Shown one piece after another: positions 14,911 to 15,611 of a DNA stretch of 15,611 bases. A program made the translations under genes and the position numbers. Position 1 is the stretch's first letter, and each line of letters opens with the position of its first letter. Source of the stretch: an uncultured Veillonella sp. (GTDB lineage: Bacteria > Bacillota > Negativicutes > Veillonellales > Veillonellaceae); the NCBI GenBank assembly GCA_900757715.1, contig CAAEOZ010000167.1, positions 1 to 15,611 of the forward strand. The letters are read 5' to 3'. The notes below the pieces were generated by a model. That model was not told where the DNA came from. It searched no databases and saw only the letters and a program-made list of their open reading frames with translations.

Positions 14911-15586
14911 TAATTTCTGCACCTCTCATATTATCACTTTGAACACGGCCATCTTTTAGACGAATAACGCGTTTATTCAAGTACGAAACAAGATCCATAT
15001 TATGAGTAACCATAATAACGGTAGTGCCAAAATTATTGATATGTTTGAATAACTCTACAATATCCTTACTAGTATCTGGATCGAGGTTACCAGTAGGCTC
15101 ATCAGCAATTAAAACTGTTGGGCGATTAACAATAGCACGAGCAATCGCAACACGTTGTTGTTCCCCACCAGAAAGATCCTCTGGTAAGTCATTAGCCTTA
15201 TCAGATAAACCAACTAGGTCTAATACATGACTCACCTTTTCTTTAATGATTTTTGGTTTTTCTTCAATAACTTCAAGAGCAAAAGCAATATTCTCTGCTA
15301 CCGTTTTATTAGGCAATAAACGGAAGTCTTGGAATACAACGCCAAGCTTTCTCCGCAATTTAGGAATTTTACTGCGCTTTATACGCGTAACATCAAAGTC
15401 ATCAACAATGACAGTACCAGCATCTGGCACTACTTCATGCGTTAATAACTTAAATAAAGTTGATTTCCCTGCACCACTGTGACCACAAACGAGAACAAAT
15501 TCACCATCGTTAATAGTTAAACACACATCGTCTAATGCAACAGAACCATTATCATAGACTTTACTAACATTCTTAAATTCAATCAT
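14900..15586 (-). CDS. ftsE: Cell-division ATP-binding protein FtsE
   Basis: A 228-residue ABC ATPase, full length for FtsE, acting at the inner face of the membrane with FtsX at the division site. Walker A is GHSGAGKST (35-43), Q-loop Q86 is in VVFQDFRLLPNKTV (83-96), the signature is LSGGEQQRVAIARA (138-151), Walker B is VLIADEPTGNLD (158-169), and the H-loop is H195 in MVTHN. The Q-loop stretch is characteristic of FtsE. Start ATG follows AAAGGGG with about 5 nt spacing. It is the first gene visible; its promoter lies within the last bases of the window or beyond, and none is evident in 15587-15611. Confidence 0.96.
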   Translation of the reverse strand: MIEFKNVSKVYDNGSVALDDVCLTINDGEFVLVCGHSGAGKSTLFKLLTHEVVPDAGTVIVDDFDVTRIKRSKIPKLRRKLGVVFQDFRLLPNKTVAENIAFALEVIEEKPKIIKEKVSHVLDLVGLSDKANDLPEDLSGGEQQRVAIARAIVNRPTVLIADEPTGNLDPDTSKDIVELFKHINNFGTTVIMVTHNMDLVSYLNKRVIRLKDGRVQSDNMRGAEINEA

Positions 15587-15611
15587 GGGATCCCCTTTGA
15601 TTATTTACGAG

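Overview
This window looks like chromosomal DNA of a low-GC Firmicute with an outer membrane (Negativicutes), most probably Veillonella or a close relative. That placement is an inference. It rests on the AT-rich codon use, the strong AGGAGG-type ribosome binding sites, the Firmicute-type gene order obgE-yhbY-proB-proA-nadD-yqeK-LCP-rsfS, and an EnvC/LytM-type hydrolase next to ftsEX. No mobile element, phage gene, CRISPR array or rRNA is visible.

Every gene lies on the minus strand, so transcription runs from the high-coordinate end to the low one. In that order the genes are ftsE, ftsX, an EnvC-like M23 peptidase and a ctpA-type protease (division and envelope remodelling); obgE and yhbY (GTPase and 50S assembly); proB and proA (proline synthesis); an unannotated 49-residue membrane protein; nadD and yqeK (NAD synthesis and Ap4A hydrolysis); an LCP-family membrane protein; rsfS and a cvfB-type S1 protein (translation and RNA binding); trkA and trkH (K+ uptake); a glyoxalase II-like metallo-hydrolase; and a tRNA cluster, Asp-Phe-Gly-Cys-Leu, whose last member runs off the window.

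The genes are packed tightly. Most junctions are overlaps or gaps of 17 nt or less. The one larger gap between protein genes is 72 nt before proB. It carries an inverted repeat at the yhbY stop codon and a perfect Shine-Dalgarno within a small palindrome, so it is the likeliest place for independent control. The tRNA cluster has its own near-consensus sigma-70 promoter, immediately after the metallo-hydrolase stop codon and with no visible terminator before it.

Four genes were given later starts than their longest reading frames (ctpA, ftsX, rsfS, cvfB), because the ribosome binding site or the neighbouring stop codon points to an internal ATG. The most notable points are the small membrane protein filling the proA-nadD gap exactly, an LCP protein lacking several family active-site residues, and an EnvC-like protein that keeps all its zinc ligands beside ftsEX and a C-terminal processing protease.
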